64,000 bases of DNA, taken from the NCBI GenBank assembly GCA_025774935.1, contig JALGZK010000005.1, positions 124,001 through 188,000 of the forward strand. The letters are read 5' to 3'. Of this stretch, positions 43,869-52,577 are shown one piece after another. Below the pieces are notes generated by a model. The model saw nothing but the letters and a program-made list of their open reading frames with translations. It was not told the DNA's origin and did not search any database. Origin of the DNA: a bacterium. GTDB lineage: Bacteria > Joyebacterota > Joyebacteria > Joyebacterales > Joyebacteraceae. A program made the position numbers and the translations under genes. Positions within the stretch are counted from its first letter, which is position 1, and the number at the start of each line of letters is the position of its first letter.

Positions 43869-46586
43869 CTAGTGAGCCTCGTACCAGTTCGCCCCGTGCG
43901 CGGCGTTCGCGACGATGGGGACGGCGAGGTCGAAGCCGTCGGGGTTCTCCATCTCCTCCCGGACGGCCCCGATCACGTCGTCGACGGCTGTCTCGTCGAC
44001 CTCGAATACGAGCTCGTCGTGCACCTGCAGTACCATATCACACGGGAGTGCACCGGTCGCGATCCTTCTGTCGATGCCGAGCATCGCGACCTTGATCAGG
44101 TCGGCGGCGCTTCCCTGGATGGGCGTGTTCACGGCCACACGCTCCGCGAGCGTGCGCACGCGCGCGTTCTCGGAGTCGAGCCCCGACACCGGCCGGCGGC
44201 GGCCCAGGATCGTCGTCGCGTAGCCGCTCCTGGCGGCCTCATCGGTCACCTGCTCGGTGTAGTCGCGCACCCCCGGGTACATGCCGAAGTAGCGCTCGAT
44301 GAACTCGACGGCCTCATCGTTCCCGATCTCGAGCTGGCGCGCCAGCCCGAAGGCGCTCATGCCGTACATGATCCCGAAGTTGACCGTCTTCGCCCAGTCC
44401 CGCTCGCCGAGGCTTACCTTCTCCTCGTCCTTCCCGAAGATGAGCGCCGCGGTCGACCGGTGAACGTCCTTCCCGGCTCGGAACGCCGCGATGAGAGCGT
44501 CGTCGCCGGACAGGTGCGCCATGAGCCTGAGCTCGATCTGCGAGTAGTCGGCCGAGACGAGAACCCTCCCTTCCTCGGCGACGAACGCTCTTCTGATCTC
44601 GCGGCCGATCTCCGTTCTCACGGGGATGTTCTGGAGGTTCGGATTGCTGCTTGAGAGCCGCCCGGTCGACGCGACCGTCTGATTGAACGACGTGTGGAGT
44701 CTCCCGGTCTTCGGATTCACGAGCTTCGGCAGCGCGTCGAGGTAGCCCGCTTTGAGCTTCATGAGCTGACGGTACGAGAGCAGGAGCCCCGGGACCTCGT
44801 GGGTCTCCCGGAGCCTCTCGAGGACCCGGATGTCGGTCGAGTACCCGGTCTTCGTCCGCCTCCCCTTAGGGAGCTTCAGCTTCTCGAACAGCACCTCGCC
44901 GACCTGCTTCGGCGAGTCGAGGTTGAAGTCGGCTCCGGCGGACTTGCAGACCTTCGCCCTGAGCGCGTCGATCTCGCGGCCGAGCTTGTCTCCCAGCGCC
45001 TCCACGAACGGGACGTCGAGCGCGACGCCCGCGAGCTCCATTCCGGCGAGGACCGGCACCAGCGGCAGCTCGACCTCGCTCATGAGCTCCTCCAGCCCCG
45101 CCTCGCGCACGCTCTCGCGGAAGAGCTCGGTGAGCTCGAACGCCGTCGCAGCGTCGTCGCACGCGTAGTCGCGGGCGGCGTCGATCGAGACGTCCGCGAA
45201 CGAGAGCTGGTCGCTGCCCTTCCCGATGAGATCCTCGATCGACGTCATCCGACGACCGAGGTGCTCGAGCGCGAGCGCGGCGAGGTTGTGCTGTCGCTTC
45301 CCCGGGTCGATGAGGTACGACGCGATCATGGTGTCGAACGCGATGGGCGCAAGGGTGATCCCGTACGAGCGGAGCACCTCGTGGTCGTACTTCAGGTTCT
45401 GCCCGTACTTCGGGAGGTCGGAGTCCTCAAGGACGCCGCGGAGCGCGCCCAGGACCCTCTCGGACGGGAGGCCGCGGTCTCCGTCCCCGGCACCTCCCTC
45501 CCGGGCGACCGGAACGTAGGCGGCATCGCGCTTCCCGGTGGCGACGGCGACTCCGACGACCTCGGCGAGAATCGGGTCGAGCGACGTCGTCTCGAGGTCG
45601 ACCGCGAATCCCCCGGAACTCTCGAGCTCCCTGACGAGGGCATCGAGCCCCTTCTTCGTATCGACGAGTCGGAAGCCCGCGGTGTCGCCGGTCCGCGCGG
45701 AAAGCGGGACGACGCGCTTCACGAGCGATGGGAACTCGTACTCCGTGAGGAACGACGACACGCGCTCGACGTCGGGCGGTTCTCGTACGAGATCCGGCAG
45801 ATTCAGTTCGACGGGCGCGTCGACATGAATCGTGACGAGTCCCCTCGAGTCGAGCGCCTGCTGAGCGAACTCCTCGAGGCTCTTTCGCCTCTTGGGGCCA
45901 CTGATGTCGTCGAGGTGTGCGAGAACCTCTTCGATCGTGCCGTACTCGGAGATGAGCGCAACCGCGGTCTTCTTGCCGATGCCGGGGACGCCGGGGACGT
46001 TGTCCGACGCGTCGCCCATGAGGCCAAGAACCTCCGTCACCTTGACGGGAGGCACGCCGAACCTCTCCTCGACGGTCGCAGGTGTATAGGTGATGTCCTT
46101 CCCGGGATCGAAGACGGTGATGCCGTCGCCCACGAGCTGGAAGAAGTCCTTGTCGCCCGAGACCACGACCGAGCTCACGCCTTCGGCGCGCGCCCGCGTC
46201 GCCAGGGTCCCGATGACGTCGTCGGCCTCATAGCCCGGCATCGCGATCGATGGGATCCCGAAGGTCTCGACGAGCTCCTCGATTGCGGGGAACTGCTCGA
46301 TCAGTTCGTCGGGCGGAGCCTCGCGCGTCGCCTTGTAGTCCTCGTACTCCTCGTGGCGGAAAGTGGGCTCAGGCGTGTCGAACGCGACAACGATGTAGTC
46401 GGGCTCGATGTCCTCCAGGATCTTGATGAGGGACGACGCGAAGCCGTACACGGCGCTCACGTTCTTCCCGCGGGAGTTCAGCAGGGGGCGTCGGATGAAG
46501 GCGTAGTACGATCGGAAGGCCAGGGCGCTGCCGTCGATCAGACAGAGAACCGGCGCACCCTGCCCCTTTGGCTTTCGGGCAGTCAT
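43869..46586 (-). CDS. polA: DNA polymerase I
   Basis: A 905-residue enzyme for gap filling, primer removal and repair. The 5'-3' exonuclease (about 1-300) has LCLIDGSALAFRSYYA and MPGYEADDVIGTLA. The 3'-5' exonuclease domain keeps acidic residues in FAVDLETTSLDP, LKYDHEVL and YACDDA, so proofreading looks intact. The polymerase domain has VLVSADYSQIELRLMAHLSGD and LQVHDELVFEV. The ATG at 46586 overlaps the nadD stop by four bases; in-frame sequence further upstream lies inside nadD and is not family-like. Confidence 0.95.
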   Translation of the reverse strand: MTARKPKGQGAPVLCLIDGSALAFRSYYAFIRRPLLNSRGKNVSAVYGFASSLIKILEDIEPDYIVVAFDTPEPTFRHEEYEDYKATREAPPDELIEQFPAIEELVETFGIPSIAMPGYEADDVIGTLATRARAEGVSSVVVSGDKDFFQLVGDGITVFDPGKDITYTPATVEERFGVPPVKVTEVLGLMGDASDNVPGVPGIGKKTAVALISEYGTIEEVLAHLDDISGPKRRKSLEEFAQQALDSRGLVTIHVDAPVELNLPDLVREPPDVERVSSFLTEYEFPSLVKRVVPLSARTGDTAGFRLVDTKKGLDALVRELESSGGFAVDLETTSLDPILAEVVGVAVATGKRDAAYVPVAREGGAGDGDRGLPSERVLGALRGVLEDSDLPKYGQNLKYDHEVLRSYGITLAPIAFDTMIASYLIDPGKRQHNLAALALEHLGRRMTSIEDLIGKGSDQLSFADVSIDAARDYACDDAATAFELTELFRESVREAGLEELMSEVELPLVPVLAGMELAGVALDVPFVEALGDKLGREIDALRAKVCKSAGADFNLDSPKQVGEVLFEKLKLPKGRRTKTGYSTDIRVLERLRETHEVPGLLLSYRQLMKLKAGYLDALPKLVNPKTGRLHTSFNQTVASTGRLSSSNPNLQNIPVRTEIGREIRRAFVAEEGRVLVSADYSQIELRLMAHLSGDDALIAAFRAGKDVHRSTAALIFGKDEEKVSLGERDWAKTVNFGIMYGMSAFGLARQLEIGNDEAVEFIERYFGMYPGVRDYTEQVTDEAARSGYATTILGRRRPVSGLDSENARVRTLAERVAVNTPIQGSAADLIKVAMLGIDRRIATGALPCDMVLQVHDELVFEVDETAVDDVIGAVREEMENPDGFDLAVPIVANAAHGANWYEAH

Positions 46587-47164
46587 GAGTACAGGGTCTT
46601 CTCTTCGATGTAGGCCTGGACGGCGGTGGGCACCAGGTAGCGGATCGACCTCCCGAGCCCGACCCTCTCGCGGATGTCGCTCGAGGAGATCTCGAAGGCG
46701 GGCATGTCGAGGATGACGGCGCGGTCCCTGATACGCGGGTCCGCGTCCCCCACGTCGACCCCGGGTCTCGGGGCCACGACGAAACGGCACTCCTCGAGGA
46801 GCTTCTCGGGATCCTTCCACGTGAAGAACTGAGCGAGGCTGTCGGCGCCGATAATGAAGTGCAGCTCGCCCTCGACCCCGAACTCCTCGCGGAGCTCGTG
46901 CACGGTCTCGACGGTGTACGACTTCCCGGCGCGGCGGGTCTCGATGTCCGACACGGCGAGCCTCGCGTTGCCCGCGATTGCGAGCCGGACCATCGCCAGC
47001 CGGTCCTCGATCGGCGACAGCCCGCCTGCGGACTTGTGCGGCGGGCGCGCCGCCGGGATGAACACGACCCGGTCGAGGTCGAGGCGGTCGAGCGCCTCCT
47101 CGGCGATGATCAGGTGTGCGACGTGGATCGGGTCGAACGTGCCGCCCATGAAGCCGGTCGCCAA
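46583..47164 (-). CDS. nadD: Nicotinate-nucleotide adenylyltransferase
   Basis: A 193-residue enzyme that makes deamido-NAD. GFMGGTFDPIHVAHLIIAEEA is the nucleotidyltransferase signature with the HIGH-like HVAH, and FEISSSDIRERVGLGRSIRYLVP is the C-terminal ISST/R-like block. I chose the TTG at 47164, six bases after GGAGGAGG; the ATG at codon 6 would cut into the first strand. It completes part of the NAD pathway whose first genes, nadB and nadA, lie further along the same run. Confidence 0.92.
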   Translation of the reverse strand: MATGFMGGTFDPIHVAHLIIAEEALDRLDLDRVVFIPAARPPHKSAGGLSPIEDRLAMVRLAIAGNARLAVSDIETRRAGKSYTVETVHELREEFGVEGELHFIIGADSLAQFFTWKDPEKLLEECRFVVAPRPGVDVGDADPRIRDRAVILDMPAFEISSSDIRERVGLGRSIRYLVPTAVQAYIEEKTLYS

Positions 47165-47207
47165 GGACCCCTCCTCCCCAACGTCCGGATCGACGGAGCT
47201 CCGGGGA

Positions 47208-47984
47208 TCACTGGCGTGCGGCCGCGATCGCCGCCGCGGTCGCCGCCGCCTCCGAGTCCGGGTAGAGCCGGATGAGACGTTCGAAGACCTCTTCCGCCCT
47301 GGCCGTCTCGCCTTGGTACAGGAGGCCCTCGCCCTCCGCGAGGAGCGCCTTCGGCGCCCAGGGCGTATCAGGGAACTCGCTGACGACAGACTCGAGGTAG
47401 ATCCTGGACGCCTCGTAGTCGCCCATCTTGAAGTAGAGCTCCGCTGACCGGAACCGCTTCTCGGCGAGTTTCGACCTGAGCTCGAGAATGCGCGCCTCCG
47501 CCTCGACGACGAGCCCGCTGCCCGGGTAGTACCTCAGGAAGCGCTCGAACTGCAGGATGGCCTGGTTGGTCATGTCCTGGTCCAGCGGAATGTCGGGGGA
47601 CTGCTCCATGAACGCTAGCCCGAGTTTGTACTCGGCCTCGGGAACGAGCGGCGACCGGGGGTAGTCCCTCACGAGCCTCCTGTACTCCGCCTCAGCGCTC
47701 GCGAAGTCCCTCGTGGCCCGGTAGGAGTCGGCGAGCGCGAGCAGCGCGTCGTCGGCGTGCTCGTGGAGCGGAGACTCGGCCGTCAGCCTGCTGAACGCCC
47801 CGATGGCGAGCGTATAGTCCCCGTTCTCCATTGCTCCGACGCCGATGTCGTAGAGGTCTTCGGCCGTCGCCTCCTCTATGTTCGGGCTCGACGAGCACCC
47901 TGAGAAGAGGGCGAGGGCGCACGCGGCGACGAGCGCGCACAGGCGCGCGCGGTTGTCGGTACGGTCTGTCGGGCTACGACCCAC
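47208..47984 (-). CDS. bamD: BamD-like outer-membrane assembly lipoprotein
   Basis: A 258-residue lipoprotein. The signal ends at the lipobox LFSGC. The mature part is a run of TPR-like helical repeats with DYTLAIGAFSRLTAESP, YRATRDFASAEAEYRRLVRDYPRSPL and FERFLRYYPGS, as in BamD/YfiO. It works with BamA at the outer membrane. The GTG at 47984, nine bases after GGAGGA, gives an ordinary signal peptide; another GTG at 48026 overlapping the previous stop (GTGA) is also possible and would add 14 residues. Confidence 0.85.
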   Translation of the reverse strand: MGRSPTDRTDNRARLCALVAACALALFSGCSSSPNIEEATAEDLYDIGVGAMENGDYTLAIGAFSRLTAESPLHEHADDALLALADSYRATRDFASAEAEYRRLVRDYPRSPLVPEAEYKLGLAFMEQSPDIPLDQDMTNQAILQFERFLRYYPGSGLVVEAEARILELRSKLAEKRFRSAELYFKMGDYEASRIYLESVVSEFPDTPWAPKALLAEGEGLLYQGETARAEEVFERLIRLYPDSEAAATAAAIAAARQ

Positions 47985-48022
47985 GGACTGAAGTCCTCCC
48001 CCGATCCGACCCCCGCGCGGGA

Positions 48023-49534
48023 TCACTCGGAACTCCTGCTGGTGTAGAAGAGATAGATCAGACCGCCCACGATGGCCGCGACCACGAGCGGCTCGAGGAT
48101 CTTGTCCCAGCCGCCCTCCTCGACCTCGGGAGTCGCGAACGACTGCCCCGGCGTTCCGAGCTCCTCGATCCGCCCGCCGGGAATGATCTCGCGTCGCTGC
48201 CGCGTAATCTCGTCAGCCCAGATGATGGCGTTCGACGTGTCCGACAGCTGGAAGTGGATGTCGGCGTCGGCGCGGCGCTCCACCTTCTTCGCTCCGACGT
48301 ACCACTCGCGCCACACCCTGGCGTACGTCACGCCTCCCGAGACGATGCGGTAGGAGATCTGGTACCGGTTCGGCTCGCCGACCTGGGGCTCCCCGCCAGG
48401 CATCCCGCCCGTCATCACGACGTGTCCGCGCTTCGTCAGTTCCTCGACGAGAACGGACTCGACGAGCCAGCTCCCGTCGTGCGTGCCGATCTGGCTGATG
48501 TAGATCTCGGAGCCCCCGGCGAGCCTCATCCCGTCGAGTGCCTCGGTGATGAGGTCCTGGAGGAGCTCGGTGATGATGGTGATGTTCGACTTGGGGATCG
48601 CGGTCTCCTCGATCGCGCCTTCGTCCTCGGCCGCGGCGATCGGCATGAGACCAGCACCCGTCCCGAATCCCGCCGAGAGCGCGAACTGGTGCGTGCCTCC
48701 CAGATCGGACGGCCTGTACGCGTAGTCGAGGAACCACTGCTCGTCCCAGTTCAGCCCGATGCCGCCGGCCCACGACGACAGAGCCGAGTCCGGGCCGAGG
48801 ATGGCCCCGCCCCGAAGCGCGAGGTAGTCGAACGGATAGTACTCCATTCCGAGGCGCGTGGTCAGGTCGAGGTCGTTCACCTTCTCGAGGTCGAGAGCGA
48901 CCAGCACGTCGCGCCACCGGTACGAGGCCCCGACCGCGAACGTCGCCGGCAGGGGATCGCCGTCCTCCACGTAGGTCACCGCCGACCCGAGGTTCCTCGT
49001 CGCCGCCCCGAACGCGACCGCCTCCGACATCTGATACATGAGTCCTATGTCGAACGCGAACGACGTCGTCTCGTCTGTGCCGAGCGAACTCGAGAGGTAC
49101 TTGAAGCTGCCGGCGAGCCCGAGGTTGGGCCTCATCCGCCAGGCGTACCCCACGGTCCCCGAGAAGTCGCCCGTCTCGAACGTGCCCTCACCCGTGTTGT
49201 CCCACGACGCACCACCACCCTCGAGGGCGACGCCTATGGCCCCGGTGCGCCCGAGCGGGGTCGCGTACGCCGCGTAGCGGTAGTCGACGTCCGACAGCCA
49301 CGACACGTGCGTGAGGCTGACGGTGTGTCCGGTCGCCCGCGCCAGTCCCGCCGGGTTCCAGTAGAGGGCGGTCCCGCCGTCGGCGAGGGAGACGTGCGCG
49401 CCCCCCATGGCCATCGGGCGGGCGCCGATGCCCACGCCGAGGAACTGCGAGCCCGACGTGCCCTGCGCGTGACCGACCAGGGGAGCTCCGGCCAGGACGA
49501 GACAGAGGAAGATCGTGAACCTCTTGGACGGCAT
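48023..49534 (-). CDS. PorV/PorQ-like outer-membrane protein fused to an unknown C-terminal domain
   Basis: A 503-residue exported protein. After a signal peptide (about 1-23, ending VGHAQG), residues to about 300 match PorV/PorQ-type barrels: GARPMAMGGAHVSLADGGTA, then LYWNPAGLA, and many alternating strands. Residues about 310-475 form a separate alpha/beta domain (NITIITELLQDLITEAL, SWLVESVLVEELTKRGHVV, WREWYVGAKKVERRADADI) that I do not recognise with confidence. The chain ends in a hydrophobic segment (about 482-497) and a short polar tail. PorV family members serve type IX secretion in Bacteroidetes. The gene overlaps or abuts bamD. Confidence 0.7.
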   Translation of the reverse strand: MPSKRFTIFLCLVLAGAPLVGHAQGTSGSQFLGVGIGARPMAMGGAHVSLADGGTALYWNPAGLARATGHTVSLTHVSWLSDVDYRYAAYATPLGRTGAIGVALEGGGASWDNTGEGTFETGDFSGTVGYAWRMRPNLGLAGSFKYLSSSLGTDETTSFAFDIGLMYQMSEAVAFGAATRNLGSAVTYVEDGDPLPATFAVGASYRWRDVLVALDLEKVNDLDLTTRLGMEYYPFDYLALRGGAILGPDSALSSWAGGIGLNWDEQWFLDYAYRPSDLGGTHQFALSAGFGTGAGLMPIAAAEDEGAIEETAIPKSNITIITELLQDLITEALDGMRLAGGSEIYISQIGTHDGSWLVESVLVEELTKRGHVVMTGGMPGGEPQVGEPNRYQISYRIVSGGVTYARVWREWYVGAKKVERRADADIHFQLSDTSNAIIWADEITRQRREIIPGGRIEELGTPGQSFATPEVEEGGWDKILEPLVVAAIVGGLIYLFYTSRSSE

Positions 49535-49555
49535 GCTGGTACCTCCCGGGTCTCT

Positions 49556-51223
49556 CTACTTGACGACCGCTACCTTGCGGACGGTGTCGCTGTCGCCGGT
49601 CCGTATCCAGAGGAAATAGACTCCGCTGGCGACGAACTCGCCGTTCTGGTTCGTTCCGTCCCACGTCACCGACGACCCACCCTCGGCGTCCAGCATCCGG
49701 ACGAGCACTCCCGCCATGTTGAAGACGTCGACGAGGAGGCCCTCCGAAGCGGCGTCGGACGAGATCGTCACGTCCTCGCCGGAGGTCGGGTCGAACGAGT
49801 TCGCGTCGACCACGAGTCCCTCTCCTCCGGCTCCCCCCTCGACGACGCTCACCGGCACGACCCCACTGTCGCTGCGGTCGAAACCGTCGGTCGCCGTCAC
49901 AGTCACCGGGGCCACGCTCACCGGCACGAACGTGTTGTCGAGCGAGATCGTGTACTCGACGCGATAGACCCCGCCCGCGAGCGGAGTCACGTCGACGGCT
50001 GACTCCTCGAACTCGCTGTCGACCATGCCGAAGTCCGCGGTCACGTCGTAGCCCGTCGCGTCAAAGGTGCTCTCGATCGTGATGGTCTCGCCGGGAAGGT
50101 AGATCGCATCGTCGTCGGTCACGACCGTCGACACGTGGTCTGGACCTGCGACGTCGAAGACGACGTCGAACGTGATGATCGGATTCGCCGTCGTCTCGGT
50201 GTTGACGTAGCCCTGTCCGCCGGCAGTCGGGCTCCCGTCCCGTCCCCGGACCGAGAACGTGCGAGTCTCGTCGAGCCCGGTCTGCGCACACGTCGTGCAC
50301 GTCACGGTCGACGCCCAGCGCGCGGTGAACGCGGGAAGGGACTCGGGCATGGAGAACGCCAGGTCCTCCCAGCTCTCGCCGTCGTCCGAGATCTCCATCG
50401 AGACGATGCCGGCCCGGTCGTACGCCCTGCCGGCTGCGAGGGCCAGCGTGTCCGCGACCCTGATCTCGCCGGCCTCGGCGTCGGTGAGGTAGGCCGCGAG
50501 CAGAGGCGGCAACGTGTCGAGGTCGACGAGGAGGCCGTCCTCGGTGAGATTGCCGGCGGCGTCCCGCGCCTCGAGCGCGACGATGTAGAGGCCGTCGGAG
50601 GCTGTTCCCCCACCGTCCGCCGTCCCGTCCCAGTAGATCGCCACGGAGTCGATGCCCGTGTCGGACAGGAGCGACGCGATGTCCGCGCCGGAGGTGTCGA
50701 CGACGGAGAGTACGATCTGGTCCGACGGTTCGACGTGATCGAGCAGGAGGAAGACGAAGAGGCTGTCCGCCACGCCGTCTGCGTCCGGGGAGAAGCGGCT
50801 CGGGACGGCCTCGAAGTCGACGACCTCGGGCGGCTGCGTGTCGACCACGCACGCCACCTCGTCCTCCTCGGGCGGTCCTCCGAGCGGGTCGGCCTCCACG
50901 ACGATCACGTACTCACCGTCCGGAACGACCGAGCCGTCGGCCTTGCCGTCCCACCAGAGGGAGTGCTCTCCGCTCCCCTGTGCCGGGAAGAAGTGCTGAT
51001 CGAGCTCGACGCCCGCGGAGTCGCGGATCGACACCGCCACGTCTGCCTCCGCGCTCAGGACGTAGTGGACAGCCGTGGAGTCGAAGACGCCGTCGCCGTT
51101 CGGTGAGAACGGGGTCGGGATGACCCCCAGGTCCGTGATGAGGTCGGCTGCGGCCGTCGGGGCCAGGCCCGTGATCACGAGCACAAAGAGCATGGCCGCA
51201 CCTATCCGCCTCGACGTGCGCAT
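49556..51223 (-). CDS. Secreted multi-domain protein with FlgD/type-A-like C-terminal domain
   Basis: A 555-residue exported protein. The ATG at 51223 follows GGGGGAG and opens a signal peptide ending TAAADLITD. Two FlgD-like Ig modules are seen early: TPFSPNGDGVFDSTAVHYVLS (about 34-54) with LWWDGKADGSVVPDGEYVI, and SRFSPDADGVADSLFVFLLL with IYWDGTADGG. The last 85 residues repeat the pattern (SVTWDGTNQNGEFVASGVYFL...VRKVAVVK), resembling T9SS type-A C-terminal sorting domains. It lacks a recognisable catalytic site and is probably a surface or extracellular protein. It precedes the PorV-like gene by 21 bases. Confidence 0.72.
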   Translation of the reverse strand: MRTSRRIGAAMLFVLVITGLAPTAAADLITDLGVIPTPFSPNGDGVFDSTAVHYVLSAEADVAVSIRDSAGVELDQHFFPAQGSGEHSLWWDGKADGSVVPDGEYVIVVEADPLGGPPEEDEVACVVDTQPPEVVDFEAVPSRFSPDADGVADSLFVFLLLDHVEPSDQIVLSVVDTSGADIASLLSDTGIDSVAIYWDGTADGGGTASDGLYIVALEARDAAGNLTEDGLLVDLDTLPPLLAAYLTDAEAGEIRVADTLALAAGRAYDRAGIVSMEISDDGESWEDLAFSMPESLPAFTARWASTVTCTTCAQTGLDETRTFSVRGRDGSPTAGGQGYVNTETTANPIITFDVVFDVAGPDHVSTVVTDDDAIYLPGETITIESTFDATGYDVTADFGMVDSEFEESAVDVTPLAGGVYRVEYTISLDNTFVPVSVAPVTVTATDGFDRSDSGVVPVSVVEGGAGGEGLVVDANSFDPTSGEDVTISSDAASEGLLVDVFNMAGVLVRMLDAEGGSSVTWDGTNQNGEFVASGVYFLWIRTGDSDTVRKVAVVK

Positions 51224-51278
51224 GCAGAACTCCCCCTGCCTGGACAGCGGCGCCCGTCTAACATACTGATTTCGCAAG

Positions 51279-51309
51279 AGGATACAACGCCTCCCGGCCG
51301 CGGTGTCAA
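51279..51309 (-). promoter_or_regulatory. Candidate promoter before the FlgD-tailed protein gene
   Basis: TTGACA (51304-51309) on the minus strand, with TATCCT at 19 bases (51279-51284) or TTGTAT at 16 bases (51282-51287). The spacing is off the optimum either way. It lies in the 106-base gap after the 51330-52400 gene. Confidence 0.4.
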
Positions 51310-51329
51310 GCAGAATCGCCCCACGGGGC

Positions 51330-52400
51330 CTAGAAGTGCAGGAGCGCCGAGAGCAGGTGTCTCGGCCCCACTCCGTCGGTCAGAAGGACCGCGTAGTTCA
51401 GAACGAGGGCGTCGCTCGGCGCCGCCCCCGCCTTCCAGCAGCCAGGCATCGGGATCGCCCCGAGTCCCACTGTTAGGACGTCAGAGTCGCTGCTTCCTTC
51501 ACGGTAGGCCCCGAGACGGAGAGCCACGCGCTGCCAGACGGTCCACTCCACCCCCGCGTGCGGTTCGAGGGCGGTCGTCGCGTGCTCCTCCGCCAGGTCC
51601 CTGAGGTCGAAGGAGAGCAGCAACGCGTCGTTCGGCCGGAACGCGATGCCGCCGTTCATCGTCCGCGGGGCGAATCCCTCCACGTCGAGCCGGTAGTCCG
51701 CGAACTCGTCCTCGCAGTCGTAGTACGTGAACGAGGCCGTCACGCGCGCGTTCGGCTTCAGCGTCGCGCCGTAGGTACGACCGAGCCCGTACTGGCGCTC
51801 GCCCTCCTCGTCCCACCCGGCGAAGACCGTGACGGTCAGCCCGAGCGAGACCCTTGGATCGAGCCTGAACGCGACCGCCAGGCTCGAGTAGTAGGCGTCG
51901 AGCAGGCTGCTGGCGTCTGCCAGACCGGACGACTCCGCCAGCTCCTCCGCGCCGAGCCGCTCCTCCAGAAGAACGAGCCCGACGGAGAGGCCTCCGCGCC
52001 GGTACGAGGCACTCTTGACGAGGCTGCCCACTGCGATGCCGATCTTCTCGAGATCGGGCAACGAGGCGTAGGGCTCAGCCTCCTCGCCACTGAGCAAACC
52101 AATCTCCCGTGCGATCACGGGAGCCCCGAGGATGTTCAGGTGTATCCTGAAGTTGTTGCCCCGCCTGCACTCCGGCGGCAGGAGCCCGCCGGGGTTCCAG
52201 GTGACCGCCGAGATCTCGTCCTCGACGGCCGTGAACGCACCACCCATGCCGAGCGGCCTCGGGGACACCGTGCTGACGGTTCCCGCCGCTCGAGCGGCGG
52301 TCGCGCCCCCGCCTCCGGCGAACGCGAAGACGACCCCCAGCGCGATCGCGCCGACGGTCGACGCCCCCGAGAGGGCCCTTCTGACGAAGCTCCTGGCCAC
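51330..52400 (-). CDS. PorV/FadL-like outer-membrane beta-barrel protein
   Basis: A 356-residue exported protein. After a signal sequence ending near TAARAAGT it reads SPRPLGMGGAFTAVEDEISAVTWNPGGLLPPE, the N-terminal signature shared by PorV/PorQ and OMPP1-like barrels. The body alternates in short strands and the chain ends LSALLHF, a C-terminal phenylalanine usual for outer-membrane barrels. The start is uncertain: a GTG at 52400 lies one base after the predicted transcription start (near-leaderless), and an in-frame TTG lies at 52436. Function beyond an outer-membrane role is unknown. Confidence 0.65.
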   Translation of the reverse strand: MARSFVRRALSGASTVGAIALGVVFAFAGGGGATAARAAGTVSTVSPRPLGMGGAFTAVEDEISAVTWNPGGLLPPECRRGNNFRIHLNILGAPVIAREIGLLSGEEAEPYASLPDLEKIGIAVGSLVKSASYRRGGLSVGLVLLEERLGAEELAESSGLADASSLLDAYYSSLAVAFRLDPRVSLGLTVTVFAGWDEEGERQYGLGRTYGATLKPNARVTASFTYYDCEDEFADYRLDVEGFAPRTMNGGIAFRPNDALLLSFDLRDLAEEHATTALEPHAGVEWTVWQRVALRLGAYREGSSDSDVLTVGLGAIPMPGCWKAGAAPSDALVLNYAVLLTDGVGPRHLLSALLHF

Positions 52401-52407
52401 GGAGCGC

Positions 52408-52436
52408 AGTATAGCACCGCCCGCGAACGCCAACAA
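52408..52436 (-). promoter_or_regulatory. Extended -10 promoter placing the start at the GTG of the barrel gene
   Basis: TTGTTG (52431-52436), 17 bases, then TATACT (52408-52413) preceded by TGC, on the minus strand. The predicted start is near 52401, immediately before the GTG at 52400. This promoter heads the long minus-strand run down to 12095. Confidence 0.6.
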
Positions 52437-52501
52437 GGCGGGTCACGGGGCGCCGCTCGCGCTCGCCGCGGCCCCCCTGGCGCGCTCCTGGCCTTTTCGC
52501 G

Positions 52502-52530
52502 TTGACACGAAGGCCCCGCGCCTGTAGCTT
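52502..52530 (+). promoter_or_regulatory. Promoter of the small secreted protein gene
   Basis: Consensus TTGACA (52502-52507), a 17-base spacer and TAGCTT (52525-52530). The start would be near 52537, about 41 bases before the ATG at 52578. It shares the 177-base divergent gap with the opposite promoter at 52408-52436. Confidence 0.6.
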
Positions 52531-52577
52531 TCAAGAGGAAACCAGCCTCCCCGGTACGAGAAGGAAGGTGAGCGAGC

